A DNA stretch of 64,000 nt, taken from NCBI GenBank assembly GCA_030432755.1, contig JAUILZ010000007.1, forward strand, positions 1-64,000, given 5' to 3'. Under the pieces are notes generated by a model. The model was given only the letters and a program-made list of their open reading frames with translations. It searched no databases and had not been told where the DNA came from. Each line of letters opens with the position of its first letter. The first letter of the stretch is position 1. This stretch comes from Gammaproteobacteria bacterium (GTDB taxonomy: Bacteria; Pseudomonadota; Gammaproteobacteria; Arenicellales; Poriferihabitantaceae). Below are positions 49,647-59,346 of the stretch, one piece after another. A program made the translations under genes and the position numbers.

Positions 49647-51093
49647 GCCCACCGGTTTTATCGAGATTCCGCGCAAGGAGCGTGGCTACGAGCCCGTGGA
49701 ACAGCGCGTCACCAATTATCGCGAATTCGTGGTCAATCTCGGCGACGAGGAGCTCCGCCGCCAAGGCGCGCGCTGCATGGACTGCGGCATTCCCTACTGC
49801 CATTCCGGCTGCCCGGTGAACAACCTGATCCCGGACTGGAACGACCTCGTCTACCACGACGACTGGAAAGCCGCCAGTGACCGCCTGCACGCGACCAACA
49901 ACTTCCCGGAATTCACCGGGCGGGTCTGTCCCGCGCCCTGCGAGACGTCCTGCACGCTCAACATCGACGACCAGCCGGTCACCATCAAGACCATCGAGTA
50001 CAGTATCGTCGAGCGCGCCTGGAAAGAGGGCTGGATCCAGCCGCGCATCCCGCGCCATCGCAGTGGCAAGCGCGTCGCGGTGGTGGGTTCCGGCCCGGCG
50101 GGCATGGCCTGCGCGCAGCAGCTCGCGCGCGCCGGCCACGGCGTCTCCATCTACGAGAAGCAGGATCGTAGCGGCGGCCTGCTGCGCTACGGCATCCCCG
50201 ACTTCAAGCTCGAGAAGAAGTACATCGACCGCCGCATGGCGCAGATGAAGGCGGAAGGCGTGCGCTTCCACAGCAACACCCATATCGGCAAGGACCTGCC
50301 GGTGAGCTACCTCGTCGAGAACTTCGACGCGGTGGTGCTGGCCGGGGGCTGCGAGGTTCCGCGGGACCTGCCGGTGCCGGGCCGTGAACTGAACGGCGTG
50401 CATTTCGCGATGGATTTCCTGCGCAGCAATTCCTTCCGCGTGCAGGGGAACATCGTTCCCGACGACCAGTTCATCTCCGCGAAGGGCAAGAACGTGGTGG
50501 TGATCGGCGGCGGCGACACCGGCTCCGACTGCATCGGCACCTCCAATCGCCACGGCGCCGCGAGCATCACCCAGATCGAGATCCTGTCCAAGCCTCCGAT
50601 AAAGGAAGACAAGGCCCTGACATGGCCGAACTGGCCCCACAAGCTGCGTACCTCGTCCTCCCACGAGGAGGGCTGTGAACGCCTGTGGGACGTGGTTACC
50701 CGCGGGTTTATCGACGACGGCAACGGAAATGTCGCCGGCGTGCGCTGCGCCAAGGTCGCCTGGAAGCGGGTGGACGGGCAGTGGAAGATGGAGGAAATCC
50801 CGGACTCCGAGTTCGTGCTCAAGGCCGAACTGGTGACCCTGGCCATGGGCTTCGTCCACCCGGTGTTCGAGGGCATGCTGCAGGATTTCGGTATGGCGCT
50901 CGACAGCCGCGGCAACATTGCCGCGGACACCGACGGCGACAAGGCCTACCAGACCAGCGTCGAGGGCGTGTTTTCCGCCGGCGACATGCGCCGCGGCCAG
51001 TCGCTGGTGGTCTGGGCGATCCGCGAGGGCCGCCAGTGCGCGGACGCGGTCAACCGCTTCCTTCGGGAGGAGAGCAACTTCCAGTCCGCGTGA
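49639..51093 (+). CDS. gltD: Glutamate synthase small subunit
   Basis: A 484-residue FAD/NADPH-binding electron-input subunit. Cysteine motifs [18 protein letters not shown] and [13 protein letters not shown] bind two 4Fe-4S clusters; FAD site [19 protein letters not shown] and NADPH site [14 protein letters not shown] follow. Starts at ATG 49639 within the last codons of gltB. hemE begins 31 bases downstream, the usual order in many gammaproteobacteria. Confidence 0.97.
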
Positions 51094-51124
51094 CCGGCGG
51101 TTCTCCCTGTCGTAAACGATTTTC

Positions 51125-52198
51125 GTGTCGCCTCTCCTGAACGACAGGCTGCTGCGCGCCCTCCGGCGCGAGCCGGTGGACCGCACCCCGGTCTGGATCA
51201 TGCGTCAGGCCGGGCGTTACCTGCCGGAGTACCGCGCCACCCGCGCACAGGCCGGCGACTTTCTCACCCTCTGCAAGACACCCGAACTGGCGTGCGAGGT
51301 GACCCTCCAGCCACTGCGGCGCTTCCCGCTGGACGCGGCGATCCTGTTCTCCGACATCCTCACGATCCCCGACGCGATGGGGCTCGGGCTTACCCTGGAC
51401 GAGGGCGTGGGCCCGCGATTCGAGCGACCGCTGCGCGATGCCGCGTCGATCCGCACGCTGCCGGCGCCGGACATCGCCGGCGATCTCGGCTACGTGCTGG
51501 ACGCGGTTCGCCTCATCCGCCGCGAACTGGACGGCAAGGTGCCGCTCATCGGTTTCAGCGGCAGCCCCTGGACGCTGGCCACCTACATGGTGGAAGGCGG
51601 GGGCAGCAAGGACTTCGCTCGCGTGAAGGGACTCGTCTACGACGATCCGGACAGCGCGCGCCTGCTACTCGAGAAAGTAACCGCCTCGGTGATCGATTAT
51701 CTCCGCGCCCAGGTGGAAGCCGGCGTACAGGCGCTGATGGTGTTTGACACCTGGGGCGGCGCGCTGTCGACCCCGGCCTACCGCGACTTTTCCCTCACAT
51801 ACCTGGCGAAGATTGCCGGCGCGCTCAAAGGCGATCCAGTGACCGCGGAAATACCCCTGACCCTGTTTACCAAGGGCGGCGGCCTGTGGCTCGAGGAGAT
51901 CGCCGCCACGGGTTGTGACTGCGTGGGCGTGGACTGGACGCTGCCGCTGGGCGCTGCGCGCATGCGGGTGGGAGACCGGGTGGCGCTGCAGGGCAACATG
52001 GACCCCGCGGTGCTCTACGCCGGCGAGGAGCGCGTGGTGGCGGAGGCGGAGCGCATCGTCGCGGAGTTCGGCGCCCATCCAGGGCACGTGTTCAATCTCG
52101 GCCACGGCATCCACCCGGCCATCGATCCGGGCAGGGTGGCGGCGCTGGTGGACGCCGTGCACGAGTCCAGCGCGGCGTTGTTCAGTAACGGGACCTGA
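51125..52198 (+). CDS. hemE: Uroporphyrinogen decarboxylase
   Basis: A 357-residue cofactor-free enzyme converting uroporphyrinogen III to coproporphyrinogen III in haem synthesis. Substrate-site [13 protein letters not shown] (25-37), the [12 protein letters not shown] loop containing the essential aspartate, [18 protein letters not shown] and FNLGHGI near the C-terminus are conserved. Start is GTG 51125. The stop is followed directly by family A repeats. Confidence 0.97.
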   Translation: MSPLLNDRLLRALRREPVDRTPVWIMRQAGRYLPEYRATRAQAGDFLTLCKTPELACEVTLQPLRRFPLDAAILFSDILTIPDAMGLGLTLDEGVGPRFERPLRDAASIRTLPAPDIAGDLGYVLDAVRLIRRELDGKVPLIGFSGSPWTLATYMVEGGGSKDFARVKGLVYDDPDSARLLLEKVTASVIDYLRAQVEAGVQALMVFDTWGGALSTPAYRDFSLTYLAKIAGALKGDPVTAEIPLTLFTKGGGLWLEEIAATGCDCVGVDWTLPLGAARMRVGDRVALQGNMDPAVLYAGEERVVAEAERIVAEFGAHPGHVFNLGHGIHPAIDPGRVAALVDAVHESSAALFSNGT

Positions 52199-52243
52199 CG
52201 GCCGTTTTCCCACATCGGGCCTGTTTTGCTCGTATGCGGCCAT

Positions 52244-52378
52244 AGATCCCAGCCTTCGCTGGGATTTCATTACGAAACGCCAGCGAAAGCTGGCGTCCAT
52301 GTGGCAGATTAACAGACTGCCAGATGGATTCTGGCCCCAGCCTCCGCTGGGGTGAACTTTCGCTGGAATTTCATAGTG
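52244..52378. repeat. Family A repeat cluster behind hemE
   Basis: Three related palindromes: ATCCCAGCCTTCGCTGGGAT (52246-52265), ACGCCAGCGAAAGCTGGCGT (52277-52296) and CCCCAGCCTCCGCTGGGG (52335-52352), followed by CTTTCGCTGGAATTTCAT. They share cores with copies at 118 and 20971. They fill the space between the convergent hemE and DUF1244 genes, where they may also serve as terminator. Confidence 0.88.
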
Positions 52379-52398
52379 CCAAACTGCCGCGCCGAATC

Positions 52399-52725
52399 CT
52401 ACTCCGTCGCCTTCTCCTGGGCCTCGCCGAATTTCGCCATCTGCGCGTCGCTCGCTTTCTCCTGGTAGCGATCCTTGTATTCGCCGTAGGGCATGCCGTA
52501 AACCAGTTCCCGCGCTTGGTCGTAGTTGAGCTCGATTCCGTGGCTGGCCGCCTCGGAGACATACCATTTCGAAAAGCAGTTGCGGCAGAAGTAGGCCAGG
52601 TTCATGAGGTCGATGTTCTGCACCTCGGGGTACTTCTGCAGGTGGGCCAGCAGCTTGCGAAACAGGGCGGCCTCGATATCCACCCGGTCCGCGTCGGGGA
52701 TGTCGGGAAGGTTGGAATTGCTCAT
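52399..52725 (-). CDS. DUF1244-family protein
   Basis: A 108-residue small cytoplasmic protein with the DUF1244 pattern: FRKLLAHLQKYPEVQNIDLMNLAYFCRNCFSKWY followed by YDQARELVYGMPYGEYK. The C-x2-C pair in FCRNCF is conserved. A solved structure exists for the family, but its role is unknown. ATG 52725 is chosen over 52767 because it gives the family N-terminus. Divergent from kdsD. Confidence 0.88.
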   Translation of the reverse strand: MSNSNLPDIPDADRVDIEAALFRKLLAHLQKYPEVQNIDLMNLAYFCRNCFSKWYVSEAASHGIELNYDQARELVYGMPYGEYKDRYQEKASDAQMAKFGEAQEKATE

Positions 52726-52850
52726 GATGGGTCTTATGTGTAAACGGATACGCCGGTCCCGCGACATTCTACACCAGGGTCACCGGGGGGCCGCCAATGC
52801 TTCCCGCGGCGCTTTGCCAGCGTTACATCCAGCGCGGTCCGTCGACGGCC

Positions 52851-52862
52851 GTTTGCTATAAT
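52851..52862 (+). promoter_or_regulatory. Extended -10 promoter of the kdsD-lpt operon
   Basis: GTTTGCTATAAT, with TGn-TATAAT, lies 14 bases before ATG 52876; the same 12-mer is at the petA promoter (23041). No strong -35. Since the start codon is so close, translation may begin at a downstream ATG (52894). Confidence 0.55.
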
Positions 52863-52875
52863 TTCGCCTCCCGCC

Positions 52876-53895
52876 ATGCCAGCCGAAGCCTCCATGCCAA
52901 TCTCCAGCGCCGCCGATTCCGCTATCGCGTACGGGCGGGAGGTGATCGACATCGAGCTGGAGGCCATCCGCCTGCTTTCAGGCCGCCTGGGTGAGGACTT
53001 TCGCGATGCCTGTCAGCGTATCCTCGCCTGCCACGGCCGGGTGGTGGTGGTGGGGATGGGCAAGTCCGGCCACGTTGGCGGAAAGATCGCTTCCACCCTC
53101 GCGAGCACGGGCACACCAGCGTTTTTTGTCCACCCGGGCGAGGCGAGCCACGGAGATCTCGGCATGATCACCCCGGACGATCTCGTGATCGCGATCTCCA
53201 ATTCCGGCGAGACTCCCGAGGTCATCACCATCCTGCCAATCGTCAAGCGCATCGGCAGCGGTCTCGTGGTGCTCACCGGTAACCCGGAGTCAACGCTCGC
53301 GCGCCAGGCAGATGCCTGCCTGGATATCAGCGTGCCCAAGGAGGCATGCCCGCTCAATCTCGCCCCCACCGCAAGCACCACAGCGACCCTCGTCATGGGA
53401 GACGCGCTCGCGGTCGCAGTGCAGAAGCTGCGAGGTTTTTCCGAGCAGGACTTCGCCCGCACCCATCCCGGCGGCACCCTGGGCAAGCGCCTGCTGCTGT
53501 TTGCCTCTGACCTCATGCACCAGGGCGACCGGCTGCCGCTTGTGCCGGCGGATGCCAATCTCGAAACCCTGTTGCTGGAGATGTCCTCGAAGTCGCTCGG
53601 CATGGCCGGGGTCGTAAACGCTGACGGGAAGCTGATCGGCATGTTCACCGACGGAGACCTGCGGCGCACGCTGGGCAGTGGGGTCGACATCTATACTGCG
53701 CGCGCCATCGACCTGGTAAAGCGCGACCCCTTCACCATCAGTCCTGATACCCTGGCGGCGGAAATCGTGAAACTGATGCGGGATCATGCCCAGCAGGGGC
53801 CGCATGCGCTCAACAGCGTGTTCGTGGTGGACGACCAGGACAGGGTGGTTGGCGCGCTGAACACCCATGACCTGCTGCGCGCGGGCGTGATCTGA
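52876..53895 (+). CDS. kdsD: Arabinose-5-phosphate isomerase KdsD
   Basis: A 339-residue enzyme interconverting ribulose-5-P and arabinose-5-P, the first step toward Kdo. A SIS domain (about 45-180: VVVVGMGKSGHVGGKIASTL, then THPGGTLGKRLL) precedes two CBS domains (about 215-335). The ATG at 52894 (MPISSAADS) is an alternative start, more consistent with the position of the promoter. First gene of the kdsD-lptCAB operon; the usual kdsC is missing before lptC. Confidence 0.94.
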   Translation: MPAEASMPISSAADSAIAYGREVIDIELEAIRLLSGRLGEDFRDACQRILACHGRVVVVGMGKSGHVGGKIASTLASTGTPAFFVHPGEASHGDLGMITPDDLVIAISNSGETPEVITILPIVKRIGSGLVVLTGNPESTLARQADACLDISVPKEACPLNLAPTASTTATLVMGDALAVAVQKLRGFSEQDFARTHPGGTLGKRLLLFASDLMHQGDRLPLVPADANLETLLLEMSSKSLGMAGVVNADGKLIGMFTDGDLRRTLGSGVDIYTARAIDLVKRDPFTISPDTLAAEIVKLMRDHAQQGPHALNSVFVVDDQDRVVGALNTHDLLRAGVI

Positions 53896-53900
53896 TCGAA

Positions 53901-54341
53901 ATGACCGGACTTCGCCAGAATCTCGTGCTCGTGGTGATTGCCGTGCTGCTGCTCGGCCTGTCGGCGTGGATGCAGTATGGCCTGCTGGAACCGCCGGTTG
54001 AAGAACTCTCCGAGGAAGAGAAAAATGCCCCGGACTACTACATCGAGAACTTCGTCTCCACCGGCATGGACAAGTTCGGCAAGATGTATGAACTCCGCGC
54101 CGACCGCATGGTGCATTACCCCATTGGCGACCGCGCCCTGCTGGATAACCCGCACATCGTCCAGTACGACCTCGACCAGACGCCGCGCCATATCTATGCC
54201 GACTCAGGCTGGCTGTACAACACCACCTCGAAAGTCCTTCTCACGGGTAACGTGCGCGTGGTGCAGAGCCGGACGGGAGAGGCCGGGGGCGCGTCCATGG
54301 GAGAGAAGATGGTGATCATCCTCGACCAGGACCGGGGTTGA
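53901..54341 (+). CDS. lptC: LPS export protein LptC, short form
   Basis: A 146-residue bitopic protein: N-terminal helix (about 7-25), then a beta-jellyroll with VSTGMDKFGKMYELRADRM, DNPHIVQYD and GNVRVVQSRTG. LptC usually has about 190 residues; this one stops right after the region equal to the middle of the E. coli jellyroll, so the C-terminal strands that contact LptA are missing. No in-frame continuation or obvious frameshift partner is seen after its stop. Starts five bases after kdsD. Confidence 0.85.
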   Translation: MTGLRQNLVLVVIAVLLLGLSAWMQYGLLEPPVEELSEEEKNAPDYYIENFVSTGMDKFGKMYELRADRMVHYPIGDRALLDNPHIVQYDLDQTPRHIYADSGWLYNTTSKVLLTGNVRVVQSRTGEAGGASMGEKMVIILDQDRG

Positions 54342-54457
54342 GATACAATCCGGGGTCCACCGGGAATACTGTGACGGGCGCCTGTCGGCGGGACGCCGGA
54401 AGGCCCACCGGGGCCGGAAATGCCCCGGCCAATGACCAATCAGATCGAGAACGCGTG

Positions 54458-55105
54458 ATGCGAAACCCCGTACTGCTACTGCTGGCCTGCCTGTTGATGG
54501 CGGGCGAGGCGCTTGCCCTGGACAGCGACCAGGAACAGCCCGCGACCCTGGAAGCCAACGACTTCGAACTCGACCTGAAGACCGGCGTTCGCACCTATCG
54601 CGGCGACGTGGTCTACCGCCAGGGCAGCATCCGTCTCGACTGTGACGAGCTGGTCACGTATTTCAATGCCGACGGCGAACTGGACAAGGGCGTTTGCACC
54701 GGGGATCCCGGACGCTTCAAGCAGCGTCCCGAGGGCTCCGAGGAAGACATGATCGGCGAGGCGCGGGAGATCACCATGGACCAGGTGACGGAGCTCGTGA
54801 CCCTCAAGAGCCGCGCGCGCGCCACCCAGGGAGTCAACACCATCACCGGCCGCCTGATCACCTACAACCTCGGCACCGAGAAGGTCATCGTCAAGGGCGA
54901 GGCGCAGACCACCGCCGGCGCCACCGAACCCACCGGCTCCGCGGAGCCCGCGACCAGCGGCGGCGGTACCACCACGGCCAGCAGCGAAACGGCGACCGAG
55001 GAACCGGCGACGCCGGGCCGCGCCAGGCTGGTCATCCAGCCGCGCAAGAAGGCCGGGCAGCCGGCCGCGGAGAACAGCGAAGAAGAGAAGCCGGCGGAAA
55101 ACTGA
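54458..55105 (+). CDS. lptA: LPS transport periplasmic protein LptA
   Basis: A 215-residue OstA-like protein with a signal peptide (about 1-21) and a beta-jellyroll ([21 protein letters not shown] through [18 protein letters not shown]). It bridges LPS from LptC to LptD. The C-terminal 60 residues are a Thr/Ala/Gly/Glu-rich tail ending in charged [15 protein letters not shown], longer than in E. coli. ATG 54458 begins the signal peptide; an in-frame ATG at 54338 reads 40 unlike residues. A 116-base gap separates it from lptC. Confidence 0.9.
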   Translation: MRNPVLLLLACLLMAGEALALDSDQEQPATLEANDFELDLKTGVRTYRGDVVYRQGSIRLDCDELVTYFNADGELDKGVCTGDPGRFKQRPEGSEEDMIGEAREITMDQVTELVTLKSRARATQGVNTITGRLITYNLGTEKVIVKGEAQTTAGATEPTGSAEPATSGGGTTTASSETATEEPATPGRARLVIQPRKKAGQPAAENSEEEKPAEN

Positions 55106-55148
55106 TTTTCCGCCTATCCACCTTTCCCGCAGCGAGTTTCCGGGCAAC

Positions 55149-55874
55149 ATGCGTACCCTTGCCGCCAGGTCCCTGGTGAAGAAATACAAGCACGCCGTCA
55201 TCGTCGACGGCGTCGACCTCGTGGTTACCGACAACGAGGTGGTCGGTCTTCTGGGCGCCAACGGCGCGGGAAAGACCACCAGCTTCAACATGATCATCGG
55301 CCTGGTACGCGAGACCGAGGGGCATATCTTCCTCGACGACGAGGACATCACCGAGCTGCCCATGCACGAGCGCGCGCGCAAGGGCATCGGCTACCTGCCC
55401 CAGGAGCATTCGGTGTTCCGCAAGCTCAGCGCGGAGGACAACATCCTCGCGGTACTGGAAACCTCGGGCCGTTACGATGCGGCGAAGCGGCGCGAGATCA
55501 GCCGCAACCTGCTCGAGGAATTCGGCATCTACCACCTGCGTGACAAGCTTACGATCCAGATGTCCGGTGGCGAGCAGCGACGGGTGGAGATTGCGCGCGC
55601 GCTGGCGCTGGAGCCTTCCTTCATCCTCCTCGACGAACCCTTCGCCGGCGTCGACCCCATCGCGGTGAAGGAGATCCAGCAGATCATCCGCCTGCTCAAG
55701 GGGCGCGGCATCGGTGTGCTCATCACCGACCACAACGTGCGCGAAACCCTCGGCATCTGCGACCGCGCGTACATTCTGCACCAGGGCCGGGTGCTCGTGG
55801 CGGGCCCGCCCGAAACCATCATGGCGGACGAGAAGGCGCGGGAAGTGTATCTCGGGCGCGATTTCCGTATGTGA
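55149..55874 (+). CDS. lptB: LPS export ABC transporter ATPase LptB
   Basis: A 241-residue ABC ATPase powering LPS extraction by LptFG. Walker [12 protein letters not shown], signature MSGGEQRR, Walker B FILLDEPF and the H-loop ITDHNV are present. A fragment TTCCGTATGTGACT containing its stop codon is duplicated in tandem immediately downstream. Followed by the rpoN promoter region. Confidence 0.97.
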   Translation: MRTLAARSLVKKYKHAVIVDGVDLVVTDNEVVGLLGANGAGKTTSFNMIIGLVRETEGHIFLDDEDITELPMHERARKGIGYLPQEHSVFRKLSAEDNILAVLETSGRYDAAKRREISRNLLEEFGIYHLRDKLTIQMSGGEQRRVEIARALALEPSFILLDEPFAGVDPIAVKEIQQIIRLLKGRGIGVLITDHNVRETLGICDRAYILHQGRVLVAGPPETIMADEKAREVYLGRDFRM

Positions 55875-55892
55875 CTACTTCCGTATGTGACT
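55863..55892. repeat. 16-base tandem duplication at the lptB stop
   Basis: TTCCGTATGTGACT occurs at 55863-55876 and again at 55879-55892, spaced by AC. The first copy contains the lptB stop (TGA 55872-55874). The coding sequence is unaffected. It is a recent-looking local duplication. Confidence 0.75.
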
Positions 55893-55994
55893 CGCCCCGG
55901 ATGTGAGCGCTGGCGCGGCCCGGGGGGCTGTTGGCCACCACCCGATCGAATCAGTATAGCATGGCCATTCGACCCTCGGGGGAGGCGTGGCCGC

Positions 55995-56023
55995 TTAACC
56001 GGCACCGGGAATTTGGTTACAAT
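55995..56023 (+). promoter_or_regulatory. Sigma70-type promoter of rpoN
   Basis: TTAACC (55995-56000) and TACAAT (56018-56023) are spaced by exactly 17 bases (4/6 and 5/6 matches). The leader to rpoN ATG 56052 would be about 20 nt. It would separate rpoN-hpf-pts expression from the lpt genes. Confidence 0.55.
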
Positions 56024-56051
56024 GATTCTCCAATGACGAACTCCGCAATGG

Positions 56052-57473
56052 ATGAAGCCGGCACTTAATCTCAGGCAGACCCAACGCCTCGCGATGACGC
56101 CGCAACTGCAGCAGGCCATCCGCCTGTTGCAGATGAACACAGCGGAACTGTCGGCGGCATTGATGGATGCCCACGAGACCAATCCATTGCTGGAGATGGA
56201 GGACCCGGAGGGGCGCCAGGAAGCGATCAACGTGGACGACGTGGCCGCCGACGATACCGTCGACGACTCCCAGGCCTCGTTCAACGAGGACTGGGTGAGC
56301 CAGCGCACCGCCGTCAGCACCACCCCGTCGACGCTCAGGCCGGAAGGCAGCTTCGAGATTCCCGATCATTCCCTGCCCGCCACGCTGCACGAGCACCTGG
56401 TCGGGCAACTGTCACTGATGGCGCTCAAGCCATTGCAACGCCTGGTGGCCGAACATATCGTCAGCAATGTCAATGACGCGGGCTATCTCGACATCGACCT
56501 GGGCGATCTGCTCGCGGAGGTACAGCAGGAACTCGAACCCGGCGCCACTATCGTCATGTCGGATATCGAATCGGCGCTGTCAATCGTGCAGACCCTTGAC
56601 CCAATTGGAGTCGGCGCGCGCACGCCCGGCGAATGCCTGCAACTGCAACTGGCCGCGCAGGATCCCGATGCGCCCGGGTTTGAGGTGGCGCGGCAACTGG
56701 TGGACGGTCTGCTGCCGCTGCTCGCGGAGCGTGACTTCCAGGGCCTCAGGCGCAAGCTGCGCGTCGGTGACGACGAACTGCGCGCAGCGATAGATCTCAT
56801 TCGTCACCTGAGCCCGCATCCCGGTTACAGCATCGGCGACGTATCGGTGAACTACGTGACCCCCGATGTGCTGGTGGAACGACGCCGCGGGGTCTGGATG
56901 GCGCGCCTCAATACCGCGGCGTTGCCGAAGGTGATGATCAATCGCGACTACCAGCAACTGGTCACGGAGAACGCGAGCAGCGAGTCCTATTCCAATCTCA
57001 AGGAGCAGTTGCAGGACGCGCGCTGGCTGCTCAGCAACATCGAGAAGCGGCATAACACCATACTCTCCGTGGCGACCCAGATCGTCGAGCGCCAGCAGTC
57101 ATTTTTCGAGCACGGTCCGGCGGCGATGCGGCCGATGATCATGCGCGAGGTCGCCGACGCGCTGGATATCCACGAATCCACCGTCTCGCGCGCGGTGAAC
57201 GGCAAGTACATGCTGACACCGCTGGGGATGTTCGAGCTGCGCTATTTCTTCTCCTCCGAGGTCGGCGCCGACAACGGCATGCAGTCCTCCGCGGTGGCCA
57301 TCCAGGCGCTGATCCGGGAGATGATCGAATCAGAGCCGCCGGCGAAACCGGTGAGCGACATGAAAATCTGCGAGGCACTCAAGGAGCGCGGGCTGGAAGT
57401 GGCCCGGAGAACCGTGGCGAAGTACCGGGAGCAGATGAATATTCCTCCGTCCAGCAAGCGGAAATCGCTATAG
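56052..57473 (+). CDS. rpoN: RNA polymerase sigma-54 factor
   Basis: A 473-residue RpoN. Region I (LNLRQTQRLAMTPQLQQAIRLLQM) interacts with AAA+ activators; an acidic region II (about 55-90); core-binding and helix-turn-helix DNA-binding domains follow; the RpoN box ARRTVAKYREQM near the C-terminus reads the -24 element. ATG 56052 gives the canonical MKPALNLR start. Followed by hpf and ptsN as in E. coli. Confidence 0.97.
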   Translation: MKPALNLRQTQRLAMTPQLQQAIRLLQMNTAELSAALMDAHETNPLLEMEDPEGRQEAINVDDVAADDTVDDSQASFNEDWVSQRTAVSTTPSTLRPEGSFEIPDHSLPATLHEHLVGQLSLMALKPLQRLVAEHIVSNVNDAGYLDIDLGDLLAEVQQELEPGATIVMSDIESALSIVQTLDPIGVGARTPGECLQLQLAAQDPDAPGFEVARQLVDGLLPLLAERDFQGLRRKLRVGDDELRAAIDLIRHLSPHPGYSIGDVSVNYVTPDVLVERRRGVWMARLNTAALPKVMINRDYQQLVTENASSESYSNLKEQLQDARWLLSNIEKRHNTILSVATQIVERQQSFFEHGPAAMRPMIMREVADALDIHESTVSRAVNGKYMLTPLGMFELRYFFSSEVGADNGMQSSAVAIQALIREMIESEPPAKPVSDMKICEALKERGLEVARRTVAKYREQMNIPPSSKRKSL

Positions 57474-57556
57474 ATGCCATTTCGCCTGCCGCCGGAGGGT
57501 CCATCCACGCGGTCGCAAACAGCGGCCGCCAATCAACCCATGGGAGGCGAAGTACC

Positions 57557-57880
57557 ATGCAAATATCAATCAGCGGACATCATGTTGACGTAACGGACTC
57601 CATGCACCACTACGTATCCGAAAAAGTAGAAAAAATCGTGCGTCACTTCGACCACGTGACCAACACCAACGTCATCCTGCAGGTTGAGAAAAAACGCCAC
57701 ATGGCGGAAGCCACGATCAATACCAAGGGCGCGATGATTCACGCCTCGAGCACCTGCGACGACATGTACGCCGCCATCGACGCCATGGTCAACAAGCTCG
57801 ACCGCCAGGTGCTGAAACACAAGGAAAAACTCACCGACCATCACCGTACCGACGCGGCGCTGAACCAGACCCCCGAATAG
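57557..57880 (+). CDS. hpf: Ribosome hibernation promoting factor, short HPF
   Basis: A 107-residue short HPF/YhbH type, without the dimerising C-terminal domain of long HPF. It binds the 30S decoding site and helps form 100S ribosome dimers in stationary phase. QISISGHHVDVTDSMHHYVSEKV and AEATINTKGAMIHASSTCDDMYAAID are characteristic. A clear GGAGG site precedes ATG 57557. Confidence 0.96.
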   Translation: MQISISGHHVDVTDSMHHYVSEKVEKIVRHFDHVTNTNVILQVEKKRHMAEATINTKGAMIHASSTCDDMYAAIDAMVNKLDRQVLKHKEKLTDHHRTDAALNQTPE

Positions 57881-57889
57881 CAACACCCA

Positions 57890-58405
57890 ATGAATCCTGC
57901 CGGTATCGCCGCGGGTGGCGACAAAGCCACTCCCAGTCTCGCCGATTTCCTTGCGCCCCAGCGGATCGTCCTGGACCTCGATACCACCAGCCGCAAGCGC
58001 CTGTTCGAGCATATCGCGGAGGTCTCCTGCTGCGGTCTCGACGAGGTCGACGAGGATTGCATCCTCAAGACCATTACCGAGCGTGAACGGCTTGGCAGTA
58101 CCGGGCTCGGGCATGGCATCGCGGTGCCCCACGGGAGGATCGAGAACCTCGGCCAGCCGGTGATCAGCGTGGTCCGGCTGCGTCATCCCATCGATTACGA
58201 TGCGCCGGACGACGAGCCGGTGTGGCTTGCCGTGGGGCTGCTGGTGCCGGCTGAGGCCAATGAAACCCATCTGCGCCTGCTGTCACTGCTCGTGACCCGG
58301 TTCCAGGATGACAACTTCGTCGAATCGATGAAACAATGTCACTCGAGGGAGCAGGTAGCGGCGTTGTTCGACAGCGAGGCTCCCGCGTCGCCAGACGCCG
58401 GGTGA
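57890..58405 (+). CDS. ptsN: PTS IIA-like nitrogen-regulatory protein PtsN
   Basis: A 171-residue EIIA-Ntr domain. Phosphorylation histidine in GLGHGIAVPHGRI. It receives phosphate from HPr and regulates potassium transport, sigma-54-linked and other functions. An N-terminal Gly/Ala-rich extension of about 15 residues precedes LADFLAPQRIVLDLD. Its stop overlaps the GTG of hprK. Confidence 0.95.
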   Translation: MNPAGIAAGGDKATPSLADFLAPQRIVLDLDTTSRKRLFEHIAEVSCCGLDEVDEDCILKTITERERLGSTGLGHGIAVPHGRIENLGQPVISVVRLRHPIDYDAPDDEPVWLAVGLLVPAEANETHLRLLSLLVTRFQDDNFVESMKQCHSREQVAALFDSEAPASPDAG

Positions 58406-59346
58406 GCGGGGAACGCGGGGCCGTGGATGGCGGGAATACCCCGCCGCGGCACGTGCTCGACCCGATGCCGGGCGCGCACTGGTACCATGACACGGAAAAG
58501 ACGCTGGAGAACCGATACCAGCATGCCAACCTCTACGGCTACCTGAATCCGCTGCGTCCGACGCCGATCCAGCTGGTGGATCATCCTACCCTGGACTGGC
58601 TCTACCGGCTCGGCGAGCAGGAGCTGCGTTCGTCTCCGTGTTTCGATGCGCGGGAATCCGTGGCGGTGATCCTGTGCGACGGCATGAGCCCCAATCCGGC
58701 GTTGCGCGAGGTCTGCGAGCGGCTCGATATCGCGCTCCTGCGCACCACCCTTGATTCCGCCGCGGCGCTGGATTTTCTCCAGGCCAACCTGAAGCGACTG
58801 CTGTCACCTCGCTGTCAACATCACGGTGTATTCCTCGCGGTGATGAATACCGGGGTGATGATTACCGGCAAGAGTGGCATAGGGAAGAGCGAAGTGGCCC
58901 TGGATCTCATTCAGCGCGGGCACCAGCTCATCGCCGACGACGTGGTGGAGATCTATCGCCGGGATGGCCCGGATCTGCTGGGGGAATGCCCGCCGGCGCT
59001 CAGGGGCTACATCGAGATCCGGGGTCTCGGTATCATCAATGTCGAGAAAATGTTCGGTCCCGCCGCGGTGCTGGACAACTACGAACTCGAACTCATCATC
59101 GACCTGCGCGACGCCACCGATACGGAAATGCTCGAAATCGATCGCCTGCAACCCAGCCTGAAGCTGGTGGAAATTCTCGGGGTGGAGATCCCCTGCCTGA
59201 GCATCATGGTGGCCCCCGGGCGCAACCTGTCGGTGCTCGTCGAAGCGGCGATTCGCGACCACCTGCTGCGTCGCTCCGGCGTTCACAGCAGCCTCGAGTT
59301 CATCAGCCAGCACGACCGCATCCTGGGCATCGACGGCGGCACATGA
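58402..59346 (+). CDS. hprK: HPr kinase/phosphorylase
   Basis: A 314-residue HprK, which phosphorylates and dephosphorylates Ser46 of HPr in response to metabolites. Walker A is TGKSGIGKSE, with the catalytic H-containing QHHGVF before it; the family motif EIRGLGIINVEKMFG and C-terminal ISQHDRILGIDGG follow. GTG 58402, in GTGA overlap with ptsN, gives normal family length; ATG 58465 would delete N-terminal residues. HprK is common in Gram-positives and patchy in gammaproteobacteria. Confidence 0.93.
   Translation: MSGERGAVDGGNTPPRHVLDPMPGAHWYHDTEKTLENRYQHANLYGYLNPLRPTPIQLVDHPTLDWLYRLGEQELRSSPCFDARESVAVILCDGMSPNPALREVCERLDIALLRTTLDSAAALDFLQANLKRLLSPRCQHHGVFLAVMNTGVMITGKSGIGKSEVALDLIQRGHQLIADDVVEIYRRDGPDLLGECPPALRGYIEIRGLGIINVEKMFGPAAVLDNYELELIIDLRDATDTEMLEIDRLQPSLKLVEILGVEIPCLSIMVAPGRNLSVLVEAAIRDHLLRRSGVHSSLEFISQHDRILGIDGGT

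Noticed and set aside
54338..54457. An in-frame 40-codon N-terminal extension of lptA as the missing LptC C-terminus by frameshift.
   Set aside because: The translated residues are Gly/Arg/Asn-rich without LptC-like strands, and the lptA signal peptide begins at 54458.
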